Source: Chiua virens (Eukaryota; Basidiomycota; Agaricomycetes; Boletales; Boletaceae). Taken from it: a DNA stretch of 64,000 bases. The DNA lies in assembly GCA_019787685.1 (NCBI GenBank), contig JAHNUO010000018.1, positions 372,001 to 436,000 of the forward strand, in the 5' to 3' direction. Shown here one piece after another: positions 9,348 through 19,820 of the stretch. The notes beneath the pieces are model-generated. The model made no database searches and was not told the origin of the DNA. It saw nothing but the letters and a program-made list of their open reading frames with translations. The translations under genes and the position numbers were made by a program. How positions within the stretch are numbered: the first letter of the stretch is position 1; each line of letters begins with the position of its first letter.

Positions 9348-12062
9348 AGGTTGTCAGGACGAGATCGCTCAGGCCTACACCAGAGCGACTAGAGGTAGAC
9401 GAGCTACTCTCAAGTCTTAGAAATCCGGATATCTCTGCCAATACCGAGCTTTTTACTTCGGTTACCCCGGATAGAGCGCGGCATAACCGCATTGACTCCT
9501 TCATACTACGTTCACCCGATTCACCCGTTGTCCCGGGCGGTTTTACTAATTTTCCTTCTGAACCGGAAGCCTCTTTTACTCGATACCGTTCACCCGACCC
9601 TGATCTATCTCCTCTAACAACTCTTCCTTCGTTACCGTCCTCACATTCCTCTACCCCTTCTAAACCATCTTCTAAATCCTCTTCCTCCGTTTCTTTATCT
9701 TCTCTACTTAACCCGTCCCCTACATCCCCTTCTCGAACCGTATCATCACCTTCGCAACCGTCTTGTCCTACCCCACCTCCACAGAACCCGATGGCACAAC
9801 AACCCTTCCAGATGCCTTTACGAGGCACACCCAATGCCCCTAAGTTTGACGGAAAAACGCAGTCCGAGTTACCGCGTTACCTGGAGGACATAGAATTCCT
9901 TGGCGACGCGGCTGGTCTTACCCCGACGAACAAGGTAAAAGCTGTGTTACGCTACGCAGCCCTAGATGAAGCCGAGGTCTGGCAAACCCTGCCGGAAACA
10001 ACAGCCAACCCGATGGATTGGGATGCATTCGTGTCAGCGGTTAAAAAACTATACCCGGGATGTGAGGGTACGAACCAATATGGTCGTGCAGACCTCGAGT
10101 ACTTGGCTCAGAAGTGTCACGGCGGGCAGATGCGTAACCAGGATGAGCTCGGGGAATATACTCGAGCATTCCGTAAGGTCTCTTCCGTATTAATTGCTAA
10201 CCAAAAAATCTCAGACATCGACCGTAATGGCCTATACCTAAATGGGTTCCCACCTGAGCTACAGCGGGAGATCCGTGACCGGTTACGCATCATACTACCG
10301 GATCACCACCCTAACGACCCGTATTCCATGGATGATTCCACGAAGGCGGCCACTTTTCTCCTAACGGGTTCTACATTTCGCCCGACATTCACCCCCACGC
10401 TCAGTCCCCCCCCCGTTCACCTCTACATATCAACTGCCACGTCAACCAGCTCAAATACCCGCACCACCCGCATCAACGTATCGACCAACCGCACCTATTC
10501 CCTCATACTCGCCGGCCCCAACAGTGAAGGTAGAGACAAACCAAACCTCACGTACTTCGTCCGCTTGCAAGTTCTGCGGTGGACCCGGCCATTATATGCG
10601 TTCTTGCCCCATCTGCATCGAATACCTCAATACGGCGAAGGTGGTCAGAGGGTCTGATAACAAGCTCTACATGCCGGACGGCTCTAACATCCCTCGAGCG
10701 CCGGGCGGACAATGTTTCAAGGACGGTGTCGACTACGCATGGGCTAATAGCCAACCGGTTCACCCCCCTGTCGCATCCACGTCATCCAGCAGTACTACCA
10801 GGGACTTACCCCCACATATCACGGCAGGCATTCTATCATCCGCGCATCCGGGAACACCAGCGGTCCTAGACATCAAACCGGCCGCCTTTGCACTCACGGA
10901 AACGGACGAGGAAAGCGAACCTCTATCCGTAGTAGCCGACCCGGATTTCCAGCCCTACATTGCACAGGCTTGGGCTATGTTCTAGGCAGATAAGGCGACC
11001 AAGGAAAAGGGTAAACGTGTCCGGTTTGATGGCGTATATATGCCACCTCGGAAACTAAACAGTCGGTCGGCCACGGTGTCTGAGGAGATCATCTCGCCAG
11101 AGTTACAGACCGCCAAAGAAGCTAACCCCAAATCATCATCATCATCTACGCCATCATGCTCCCCACCGGCCTCGTCACCCGCACCCACATCCGCAATAGC
11201 CGGACCGTCCGGTTCTTCTTCTTTTAGTCGTGCCAACGACAATAGCAATCCTCCTTCCCGCGCAGCACAAACTAACCCTTCGTTTAACCCTACGACGCAA
11301 TATAGATACTCGTTTCCGCTCGAGGATGACTCAGCTCCACAACGAGTGTTGGACCAAGTCCTGGATACGAGCATACCCGTGCCCGTTAAAGATTTATTTG
11401 CAGTAGCACCAGAGTTCCGAAAGCAATTTCGGGACCTTACCACCACTAAACGAGTAACGACTAACCTATCCACTCAGGCTGTGCAGGTAAACGAGCTCGC
11501 GGGTCTTGACCCGTTTGCAATCGAACGCCAATACGGCGACCGGATAAACAGAAACGACGACGGACTCATAGTGGCGCATCACAGTCTTCCCCTTCGGTCA
11601 ATCGAGGCCAAGATAGGAGAATCCGGACGACCCATCCAATGCGTCTTGGACTCTGGGTCCGAGATTGTCGCGATGCCCAAACGTATCTGGGAGACACTCG
11701 GTATCCCAATTCGGTCGGATCACACGATGAATATGTCATCCGCCAACACAAGCATTGACAAAACAGTGGGGGTACTGGAGAACCTATCCGTAGACTTTGG
11801 TACGGGCGAAGTGATGCTTCAGGTCCAGATTCTGGCCAGGGCAAACTTTGATCTATTGCTCGGACGACCGTTTCATTGTCTTATGAGTGCGACTACTGAC
11901 GATTACCCGGATGGAGCACAGATGATTACGTTGCGCGACCCTAACACGGGGAAGCAATTCTCTTTGTCTACTCGGGCGTGGACGGAAGGATGCCCCCGTT
12001 GCCGAGAAAAGAAACAGTGTAACAGCCATCAGACTGTCATCGAAATGGACTTGGGTTTTTAG
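9348..12062 (+). pseudogene. Element A gag-protease polyprotein with one frameshift and one stop
   Basis: The first ATG is at 9,791 (MAQQPFQMPL); the same frame is open, without ATG, from 9,348 and is Ser/Pro-rich, so a spliced or non-ATG start upstream is possible. The gag domain covers about 9,800-10,370 (YLEDIEFLGDAAGL to AATFLLTGS). A frame change is needed between 10,370 and 10,420, at or near a run of nine C (10,406-10,414). A CCHC knuckle (CX2CX4HX4C) lies at 10,566-10,607. TAG at 10,983 interrupts the frame. From 11,025 a conserved fungal Pol-linked region (YRYSFPLEDD, LFAVAPEFRKQF; resembles DUF4100) precedes the aspartic protease motif D-S-G at 11,649-11,657. The frame ends at TAG 12,060-12,062, inside the frameshift site. 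Confidence 0.85.
12053..12062 (+). promoter_or_regulatory. putative -1 ribosomal frameshift site between PR and RT
   Basis: The gag-PR frame reads TTG GGT TTT TAG. The heptamer G_GGT_TTT (12,053-12,059) fits X_XXY_YYZ and touches the stop. Shifting back one base enters TTA GCT ATC..., which stays open to the end of RT-RH-IN. The pol frame has no ATG before the RT, so a shift is needed. The same heptamer with a stop occurs in the unrelated element C (4,314-4,305). Confidence 0.65.
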
Positions 12063-15004
12063 CTATCGATGATCCGTATACCAATCGGGGAGATTTCAAT
12101 CTTCTATCCGCGTCGCATCCAGTTTCGTTTTTTTTTAAACTGTCATTCGTTTCATCTCTCTATTTCCCGACTTCTTACACACGGCTTCTGCCTCTTTCGA
12201 TCGGACCAGTTCCGCCTTCGACCGATTACTCATTTTTGTCATCCACGCGTACAGACCCTAATCCGGACGTTCTTTCCGCTATCACTTCCGTTTATTCGTA
12301 TGATACCATTTCGCACGCGCTGGTTTATAAACTGGTAGCACGTAAAGTTCGGTCGGTAGTGGTTCCTACGGGGGAGGAGTTTCGTATCACGCGATCTCTG
12401 CCGGACGATCCTATCGCCGGACTGAAACCTTTACCTACTCATCCACCCGACTTTACCCCTGGACAATGTTTCACACAGGAACGCGCTGATGCTTTAGATC
12501 TTGACCCGGCTAACTGGCTATGGCCAGAAGAAGTCAAATTAATCCGATGGATCGTCCGCGAACACGAAACGGCCTTTGCTTGGATACCGACCGAGCAGGG
12601 CCGTCTCCTCGAACAATATTTTCCCCCTGTCAAAATTCCTACCATACCTCATACGCCTTGGATACTGCGAAACATCCCAGTTCCCCCTGCAATGTGGGCT
12701 GATACGATCCAGATTATCAAGGACCGGATTGCGTCCGGTGTGTATGAACCCTCGACATCTGCCTATCGATCGCGGTGGTTTTGCGTCCTAAAACAGGACG
12801 GTAAATCGCTACGACTCGTCCACGACTTGCAGCCGCTGAACGCAGTCACAATCCATGACTCTTCTACCCCACCCCTTGTCGAACACTTCGCGGAATCTTT
12901 TGCCGGATATGCAGTATACGGGATGATGGACTTGTTTGCCGGATACGACCAATGTCCATTACACCCGGATTCACGCGACCTCACCACTTTCAACAGTCCA
13001 ATGGGTCCGCACCGGCTCACTACGGTACCCATGGGGTACACAAACGCGGTACAAATCTATCAGGCCAACATGTCGTTTATTTTGCAGGACAAGATACCTC
13101 GTTATACCTATCCATTCATAGATGATCTGCCGGTCAAAACAGTCTCGACCCACTACCAAAATTCGGATGGCTCTTACGAAACCATCGCAGAAAATCCGGG
13201 TATTCGTCGCTTCATCTGGGAGCACCTCCTTGTAGTCCATCGCATCCTACAACGACTACAAAACGTCGGAGTAACGGTATCCGCTAAGAAATTCGTACTC
13301 GCAGCACCAGACGCGACCATAGTCGGACACAAGTGTACGGCTGATGGCCGTATCCCTCACGAGAAGAAGGTACAAAAAATCCGCGACTGGCCCGAGTGTC
13401 AGAACCTTACGCAAGTACGCGGATTCTTAGGTGTGTGCGGTGTTCTTCGAATTTTCATCAAAAATTTTGCTATGATTGCTCGACCGTTGGTCAACTTGAC
13501 CCGAAAGAGCGTCTCTTTTGAATGGGGAGAACCCCAGCAAATTGCTATGCTGCGTCTCAAGGATGCGATCTGTCACTCCCCTGCTCTTCGTTGCCTGGAT
13601 TACGAATCCGGGAACGAGGTTATCCTTGCAGTGGATACGTCGTACATCGCGGTTGGCTATATCTTGTCGCAGGAAGGAGATGACGGCAGGAGGTACCCGA
13701 ACCGCTTCGGTTCAATTAGTCTCACAGAGGTCGAGAGCCGCTACTCTCAGGCCAAACTGGAGCTGTACGGATTGTTCCGCGCTTTGCGAGCAGTCCAGAT
13801 ATTCGTGTTCGGTGTTGCCAATTTCACAGTGGAAGTCGACGCGAAATATGTTAAGGGTATGATCAATAACCCAGACCTCCAGCCCAACGCGACCATTAAT
13901 AGGTGGATCGCGGGCATTTTGTTATTCAATTTTCGCCTCGTTCACGTCCCTGCTACCCGACATACTGGCGCAGACGGACTCTCTCGTCGTCCACCATCCA
14001 AGAATGACCCTCCCGAAGAGGATGATTTCGAGGATTGGTTGGACCAAGCATATTCCTTCTCTATGGCATTGTTAAACGACCGGTTGTCACCACCGGGTCG
14101 GTCTGCTCACATTAACAGACATTCCATCACACATTCCTTCCAATCCGTATCCGTATTTGTTTCCCCTATGGCAGAACCGGCAGAACCAGAACCGGTTATC
14201 CCCCGCTCCCCCAAAGCTCTGGCAAAAGAAGCGCGCATTGATCAGATTCGCCTATTCCTCGACGACCGGGTCCGTCCTCCGGATTTGACAGATCGCAACT
14301 TCACCTCCTTCGTTAATTCTGCGACCCGGTTCTTCCTTCTAAACGGATCTCTCTATCGTCGAGAACCGCACGGCAGACACCAGTTAGTCGTGCCAAGAGA
14401 ACGCCGTTACGGACTCATTAAGGAGGCGCATGACGACCTTGGACACAAAGGCGTCTTCTCAGTTCGGACACGGTTACTGCTACGTTGCTGGTGGCCTCTG
14501 CTCATCGATGACGTCAAATGGTATACCCGTACCTGCCACGAGTGTCAAATTCGACAGACGCAGAAGTTTCATATCCCTCCTACCATACCAGTTATGGGCG
14601 GGCTATTTCACAAAGTCCACATCGACACGATGGTAATGCCTCGATCAGGCGGATACCGGTATATTGTACAGGCCCGATGCGCTCTTACTGCGTATCCTGA
14701 ATGGCGCATGTTGCGATCCGAGAATGCGTCCTCCATCGCATCTTTTATTTTCGAAGATATCCTATGCCGTTGGGGAGCCGTCTCTGAGCTCATTACGGAC
14801 AACAGTCCGGCATTCGTACAGGCACTCAACAACTTGGCTACCCGATACGGTATCCACCATATCCAGATTTCCCCTTACAACTCTCAGGCGAACGGCATTG
14901 TCGAACGGCGTCATCTCGATGTCCGGGAGGCCATCGTCAAAAGTACCCTGGGAGGGGAAGTTCGCTGGCCGATGATCGCTCACTCTGTTTTCTGGGCCGA
15001 ACGC
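12059..15004 (+). CDS. Element A pol: RT, RNase H and most of integrase
   Basis: One open frame of about 980 codons reached by -1 frameshift. RT has LVHDLQPLN and the catalytic motif as FIDD (13,115-13,126) in place of the common YxDD. RNase H shows AVDTS, KLELYG, VEVDAK and GADGLSRRP. The integrase zinc domain is H-X4-H and CX2C (about 14,428-14,552). Catalytic integrase residues are D of VHIDT, D of ITDN (14,798) and E of IVERR (14,903), the last two 34 residues apart. The frame is cut at 15,005 by a solo LTR; coding resumes at 15,778. Apart from that insertion the frame has no stop, so this is the best-preserved pol in the window. Confidence 0.92.
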
Positions 15005-15773
15005 TGTAGAAAAGAAATAATAGGTGATAAGAGAAGAAAGGTGGGGCGATAGGTTTGTCCCAAGGGGGGTTATGTTTGAAGGGATGATGGATTCAGGTTT
15101 GTCTAAGAGTCCTAGAAGCTGCTGGACAATCCGGAATGAAAAGCGGTCGATATAAAAGTATCCGGGTGGAGGCGAAGCGATGAGAGTATTGATTCGAGTA
15201 GATGAGACGTCGAGGAACAATAGGACAAGGTAAAAGGGAAACTATCCAGCTCACGCACGCACGGGAGAGTAAACAGGAGATCTCCTGAACGCAGAAAGAC
15301 AATATTTTTGTGTTAGAAACAGGGTTTTATAGTCCTGGGCATAACCCAGGACTGTTAAAGGTAATCTGACCCTAAGTAAGTGTACAGGATTGACGTAGGG
15401 TGAGTATGGAAAGAAGGGGTGTCAAACCTTGTAGATGACAAAGAAAGGGGATTGACGTAGGGTGAGTATGGAAAGAAGGGGTGTCAAACCTTGTAGATGA
15501 CAAAGAAAGGGAAGGTGTTAGGATAGTAATGACCTTAATAAGGCCAAATCGAGTAGAACAAGTCAAATCGGATGAAGCGGAATACGTACGAAAGCACCGG
15601 ATTGGATCGCGTTGACTTGGATTGGACTCGGATTGGACTCGGATGATCTGTAAATGCTAGGAATGAAACTGGGCTGGCACGAAGTCGATGGCGGATGAGA
15701 CGGGAGATGATATGACATGATGAAGAGCGAGGAAAATGTATCCTACAACCGTAGGGAGTATCTAACTCCTACA
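15005..15773 (-). repeat. Solo LTR, family B, in element A integrase (769 bp)
   Basis: Read on the minus strand it runs TGTAGGAGTTAG to TTTTCTACA, as do the LTRs of element D (705 bp). The extra 64 bp is a tandem duplication at about 15,389-15,513. The flanks ACGC (15,001-15,004) and ATGT (15,774-15,777) are a decayed 4-bp duplication; counting it once rejoins integrase in frame (AER to VTI). Confidence 0.9.
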
Positions 15774-15777
15774 ATGT

Positions 15778-16371
15778 GTCACTATACTCAAAGCAACCGG
15801 TCTTTCGCCGTACTTTATGGTACATGGTGTCGAGCCGCTTTTTCCGTTCGATTTATCAGAGGCAACATTTCTCGTTCCCGTTCCTAATGCTGACCCAGTT
15901 TCTAGTGAAAGCTTGATAGCTTGGAGAGCTCGTCAGCTCCAAAAGCGTCAAACAGATATCGATTCTATCCGAGAACGCGTCTTGGCATCACGGTTTGCGT
16001 CCCTTAAAGATTTTGAGGCGCAATTCAAGAACTGGATATGGACGAAAGAGTTTAGTTCGGGTGACCTCGTCTTGGTTCGAAATACGCGGATTGAGAAGGA
16101 GCTGAACCGGAAAACGAAGCCACGCTACCTCGCTCCAATGGTGGTCCTTCGCAGGACTACTGGAGGATCGTATCTGCTAGCCGAGTTGGATGGCGCCATT
16201 TCGAAACTGAGGTATGCGGCGTTTCGCTTGCTACCTTACTTTCCACGGACGAAAATCACTATTCCGGTTACTGAACTGACCAGAATAGGCGACGAGGAAT
16301 ATGACCACTCTGATGCTGAGGAAGATGTTGAGTACGAAGATGAAGACGAGGGCGATGTCTCACAAGACTAG
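15778..16371 (+). CDS. Element A integrase C-terminal part
   Basis: Continuation of pol after the solo LTR: MVHGVEPLFPFDL, a Gln/Arg-rich helix, then a region that resembles the GPY/F module (KPRYLAPMVVLRR...GSYLLAELDG) and a very acidic tail (about 30 residues). No chromodomain is seen. Stop at 16,369-16,371. Confidence 0.85.
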   Translation, partial: VTILKATGLSPYFMVHGVEPLFPFDLSEATFLVPVPNADPVSSESLIAWRARQLQKRQTDIDSIRERVLASRFASLKDFEAQFKNWIWTKEFSSGDLVLVRNTRIEKELNRKTKPRYLAPMVVLRRTTGGSYLLAELDGAISKLRYAAFRLLPYFPRTKITIPVTELTRIGDEEYDHSDAEEDVEYEDEDEGDVSQD

Positions 16372-16993
16372 CCTTCTGTCGTTACCCCCCCCTTATACCG
16401 CCCGATACGTATTTATTCTATCCTGGGTTTAGTCCAGTGCTCTCTATTTCACCCCGGGTTTCGTCCGGTGCACTTGATTTCGAAGAAAAATGATATCCGA
16501 GCCAATAATAAAGTCTTACGATACCCCATAGAACTTCACTCACTCACATCCTCCGCTTTCTCGCTCAGTCAGACCGAAAAGATCTAAAAACCGTAGATAA
16601 AGAAAAAACCAGAAAAACAGAAAAACAGACGTCTATCCATTTCCCCTCCTGCCCCAACGAACTAATACCTAGATTTTCGTCTTCGAACGCGTGATGGGGC
16701 ACACGCACGTTTTGACCCGGTGATAGTTTTACCGACCCGCTTTCGACCGATATAGACGATAAAGGCTACAAAAGTAGGCAAAGACGCGATAGATGACCGA
16801 AGAAAACAAGACGGGCGGAACCCCGCGCTCAGGTGTCATTCATTCAGATCTCTTTTCATTTGTATCGTTTTGTTACCCTTCTAATCCTTGTTTTCGTACT
16901 TAGGGATCTCACTCGGACATGGGCACGGACACGGACACGGATACGGATATCGACTATACGCTATCATACAAGTAGGGACGGGCTGGAAACGAC
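16372..16993. other. Spacer of element A between pol and the antisense gene
   Basis: No gene is seen. The motif pair around CCTGGGTTTAGTCC and CCCCGGGTTTCGTCC (about 16,423-16,475) is homologous to the spacers of elements B and D. GACAC/GGACAC-type short repeats occur near 16,920-16,950. Confidence 0.6.
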
Positions 16994-18247
16994 TCAAGAC
17001 ATTCCAAACGCCAGCTTTACCCTATCCAGTTCTCCCTGCTGCGAAGCGACGTACGATTCCATGGCCGAAGCACAGGCCTGAAGCTCCTTGAAGAAGGACC
17101 TGGTCGACAGGAACTTCGCCTCTAGAGAGAGAATAGCGCGTCGGATATCGTCCGCCCCATCGTAAGGCTCAGACGGCGAGCCAGTCTTAGACTTCTTCTT
17201 GGGCGACTCTACTTCTTCCCCCCCATCTTGAAAAGGGAGTGGAGACACGGGCTTGGACTCGTAGAAGAGCGGCTCGGGCGCATCCGGTGTCGGAGGAGAC
17301 GCAGGTGAAGGATCGACCACAGCCTTGCGAGCCGGGATGGTAACCGTGATAACAGGTAATGCTACGAAAAAGATCAGCCGAGTTGATGCGATCCGAGGAG
17401 AGAGGTCCTACCTGCAGCCTTGGCCTTCGGATCCGCTAGTTTCCACTTCTCAACCGACGGCCCACTCTTAGCGCCCCGACCACTTGACTTGTTGCACCGG
17501 GCCTTGGCTTTGAAGCAAGGATCACAAGTGCGACCCGGAATCCCTGCGCACAACTTACTAGTCCGAGCACACATCTCGCACGCCGGGTCGTGAACCATAC
17601 GATCTGGAATTTTAAGCGGACCCTCGACTACCACCTCCTCCTCCTCGTCACACGGGCTCTCGTCCATAGTGGCCTTACGAGCGGACCGCTGAAAAGAACC
17701 GTTAACAGAGCGAAACATCTGAGGTAACAGCGGTCTCACCTTGCGCTTTCTGCCAGCCTCGACCTCGACGGTCTTGCCTGTCCCCGCGACCGAATCACCC
17801 AGAAGCGAAGCGGATCCGAACGACCCACCCCCCGTTGCCTTGCCTGAGGCGGTTCGTTGTCTCTGAGCGTCCGCGCGTTGAGCTACTTCCCCCTGCCATC
17901 TACGAAAAAACGTGGTTGCTTCGCGCATCGTCTTCACCGTCTCGTCGCTGAGGCGGCAGGAAACGCTGTGCGATTTAGCCTGGCTAAGGGCGGTATTTAG
18001 ATGCTCCTACAAGTCCGGTTAATACCCGACCAACCCTAAGAAACTCGCGAAGTACCAAAGCCCATTGCCACTCCTGGCACCATCCCTCCTGTTCTTCTTG
18101 CAGCTCCTCCTTATCATCCGGCACCGCCAGCGCCACAGCCGCAATCCGATCCTTTCCTTGTGCGAGGTCCTTCTCAACCTTGACAGTCGCCTCATCGACG
18201 GGAGAGTCTGCGAATGCAAGGATGGAGTCGAGGGACGTAAGAGACAT
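16994..18247 (-). CDS. Antisense Zn2Cys6/coiled-coil protein of element A, spliced, about 384 aa
   Basis: Gene on the strand opposite to gag-pol, between pol and the 3' LTR. Model: exon 1 18,247-18,056 (64 codons), intron 18,055-18,007 (49 nt), exon 2 18,006-17,412, intron 17,411-17,362 (50 nt), exon 3 17,361-16,994. All junctions are GT...AG and in phase, and both introns match positions in the element B/D copies. A further in-frame stretch, 17,739-17,689 (GTGAGA...TTTTCAG, 51 nt), may also be spliced (367 aa). Protein: acidic helix (PDDKEELQEEQE), basic region (AGRKRKV), acidic EEEEVVV, zinc cluster CX2CX6CX7CX2CX6C (17,580-17,494), Pro/Ser linker, PKKKSK and a C-terminal coiled coil. It is probably a nuclear DNA-binding regulator. 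The start was chosen because the aligned copy B starts at the same place; an upstream in-frame ATG exists at 18,367. Confidence 0.82.
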
Positions 18248-18369
18248 GGTGACGAGTAGCGAAGCGGGAGGAGAGTAAACTTGTCGAAAGAACGGACGGC
18301 CAACGCGAGGCTTTAATGCGCGGCCGATCCCAGTCACCGGTTCAAGGTCAGCGTTCGCAGGTGTCACGT

Positions 18370-18408
18370 GACTGACTGAGGACAGTCAGTATTCAAGTCC
18401 TTGTCAGG
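18370..18408 (-). promoter_or_regulatory. Putative promoter/operator of the antisense gene (element A)
   Basis: Between the gene start and the 3' LTR lies a perfect 8-bp dyad with an AGGA spacer; its core ACTGAGGACAGT (18,375-18,386) is conserved at the same place in element B (19,787-19,798), within about 35 bp of shared sequence that also includes CACRTGAC and ATYCAAGT. No purine-rich tract is seen where a polypurine tract would be expected. Confidence 0.45.
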
Positions 18409-19291
18409 TGTAGGAGTCAATGACCCCTTGAGGTGATAAACCCGTGTTCCCGCTTTGTTTACAGGATGCCCGGATTGCCCATATCAATTGTCCTACCCGT
18501 CCGTCGTGGTCCCATGTCCATCCGAGTGGATCCAACCCATATTCGTATGTTTTGTTCTTCGTTCCTACACGTTTTCGCGCGAGGTGACCGAATCGGGTTG
18601 CTCGATCGGGATCGCACGACGTACACTAATCAACTCTCTTTTGTCCAATTTCTATTTTATTTCGTACCTTCTTAGATTTTTTTAGACGGTTCCGTGTTAT
18701 CGACACGTATCCGATTGGTTATAAGGAACGGATAGTCGGGTCGTACGACGTTTTAGAGGTAGTCCATTGATTCACAGATCAAACCTTATCCCACCTTGAC
18801 AGAACATTGTTTTCCTTTTCACGGGTCGATCTCCATGAGAGTCGGCTCCGTATACGTATGCTTCCCTTATTTATTCGATACTTTATCCGCTGTAAAAGTC
18901 CCGGGGAATACCTGAGACTATAAAATTTGTGTTCATAAATAAAAATTTCATCTTTCGATCCCCGTTTTCTCTCGCGTTCTAAGTCGCCTCGCCCGTTTAG
19001 CTATCTTCTCTATCCGCCCTTACTCGTACTCGATCACCGTTGTGCTCGAGTCTCTGCCTTGTTGCCGAACTATCCGACTGTCCGCGTTTCGGCCGGTTTT
19101 GTTGACCTTCGTACGGTTTCACCCGGGAACGCGTCTGGATTGCTTTCAAAGCTCCTGTCAACGCCTTGACACTTCGTCTCCAACCTCAGAACCCCTTGGG
19201 ACAAGTCATACTCGCGCCCATCCCTTTTCTTTCTATCTGACAGTCCTACTAACCCTGTTCCTGTCACACCAGCCCGTTCTTTATTTCTTCA
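18409..19291 (+). repeat. 3' LTR of element A (883 bp)
   Basis: Same length as the 5' LTR, about 15 differences by eye, mostly transitions. TATAAAA at 18,919-18,925. It is followed by CTGC, the decayed right copy of the target duplication, and then by exon 2a of the element B Zn2Cys6 gene. Confidence 0.95.
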
Positions 19292-19667
19292 CTGCATCCC
19301 ACCATTCCATCACCTTCTGCGACTCTTGAATCACAAGGGTGACCGTGTTGTCAACCTGAGCCTCAACGCTGGCGTCCCGAGTGTGTTGAAGGCAATCGCT
19401 GAGATGTTTCTGTAAAAACGAATTGTCCGCGGTTAGTACACAACTAGACGTGATTGGTTAACTATGTACCAGGATCTCATCCCATTCCTCTCGCCACATG
19501 GTCTGCTCCTTGGCTAGGTCCTCCCTATCATCCGGGATCGTCTTTGCGAAGTCCCTGGCGTGTCCATTCGCATGCTTCAGCTCCGTCTCAGCAAAGACGT
19601 GTGGTTCGTACGGATCAACCACTTTCTGTGTGTCCACGTATTTGAGGATCAACTCAGCGTACGACAT
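19292..19667 (-). pseudogene. Zn2Cys6 gene of element B, 5' half
   Basis: Exon 1 19,667-19,470 (66 codons, MSYAELILKY...EEWDEIL), intron 19,469-19,410 (60 nt, GTACAT...TTTTTACAG with a TACTAAC branch-point match), exon 2a 19,409-19,292 (KHLSDCLQHT...VMEWWDA). It aligns with the antisense gene of element A in exon structure and in the PDDREDLAKEQ/PDDKEELQEEQ helix. Element A separates it from its zinc cluster at 8,105. A continuous copy would have had about 380 residues. Confidence 0.82.
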
Positions 19668-19786
19668 AGTGGAAGTTTAAAAGATAAAAGGAATGGAAGA
19701 GCAGTGTGGACGCGACGCGTTCAAGTAATGTCCAGTGGCGCATTGTTCAGTTTTCAAACCCAGCTCGCGCGTACATCACATGACCA

Positions 19787-19820
19787 ACTGAGGACAGTCG
19801 GCATCCAAGTTCCCCTCGGG
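19787..19820 (-). promoter_or_regulatory. Putative promoter/operator of the antisense gene (element B)
   Basis: Core ACTGAGGACAGT at 19,787-19,798, as in element A, between the gene start and the 3' LTR. The last 12 nt before the LTR (TTCCCCTCGGG end) are repeated, inverted, at 20,683-20,694 before the 3' LTR of element D. Confidence 0.4.

Larger units (their letters stand above)
8436..19291 (+). mobile_element. Element A, complete Ty3/gypsy element with antisense Zn2Cys6 gene, 10,856 bp
   Basis: Two 883-bp LTRs (8,436-9,318 and 18,409-19,291) differ at about 15 positions by eye, nearly all transitions. Internal order: primer-binding site, gag-PR, -1 frameshift site, RT-RH-IN, a 620-bp spacer, an antisense Zn2Cys6 gene (18,247-16,994) and the 3' LTR. 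A solo LTR of family B (15,005-15,773) interrupts integrase. The C9 run near 10,406 marks a probable indel in gag, and TAG at 10,983 a stop. An extra antisense gene between pol and the 3' LTR is not part of the standard gypsy plan. Confidence 0.93.

Noticed and set aside
9346..9834. Minus-strand frame of 162 codons over the element A leader
   Set aside because: Antisense shadow of the Ser/Pro-rich gag-frame extension; low complexity (Gly/Glu-rich) and no splice or start support.
18409..18420. Polypurine tract of element A
   Set aside because: The bases before the 3' LTR (TTGTCAGG) are not purine-rich; none could be assigned.
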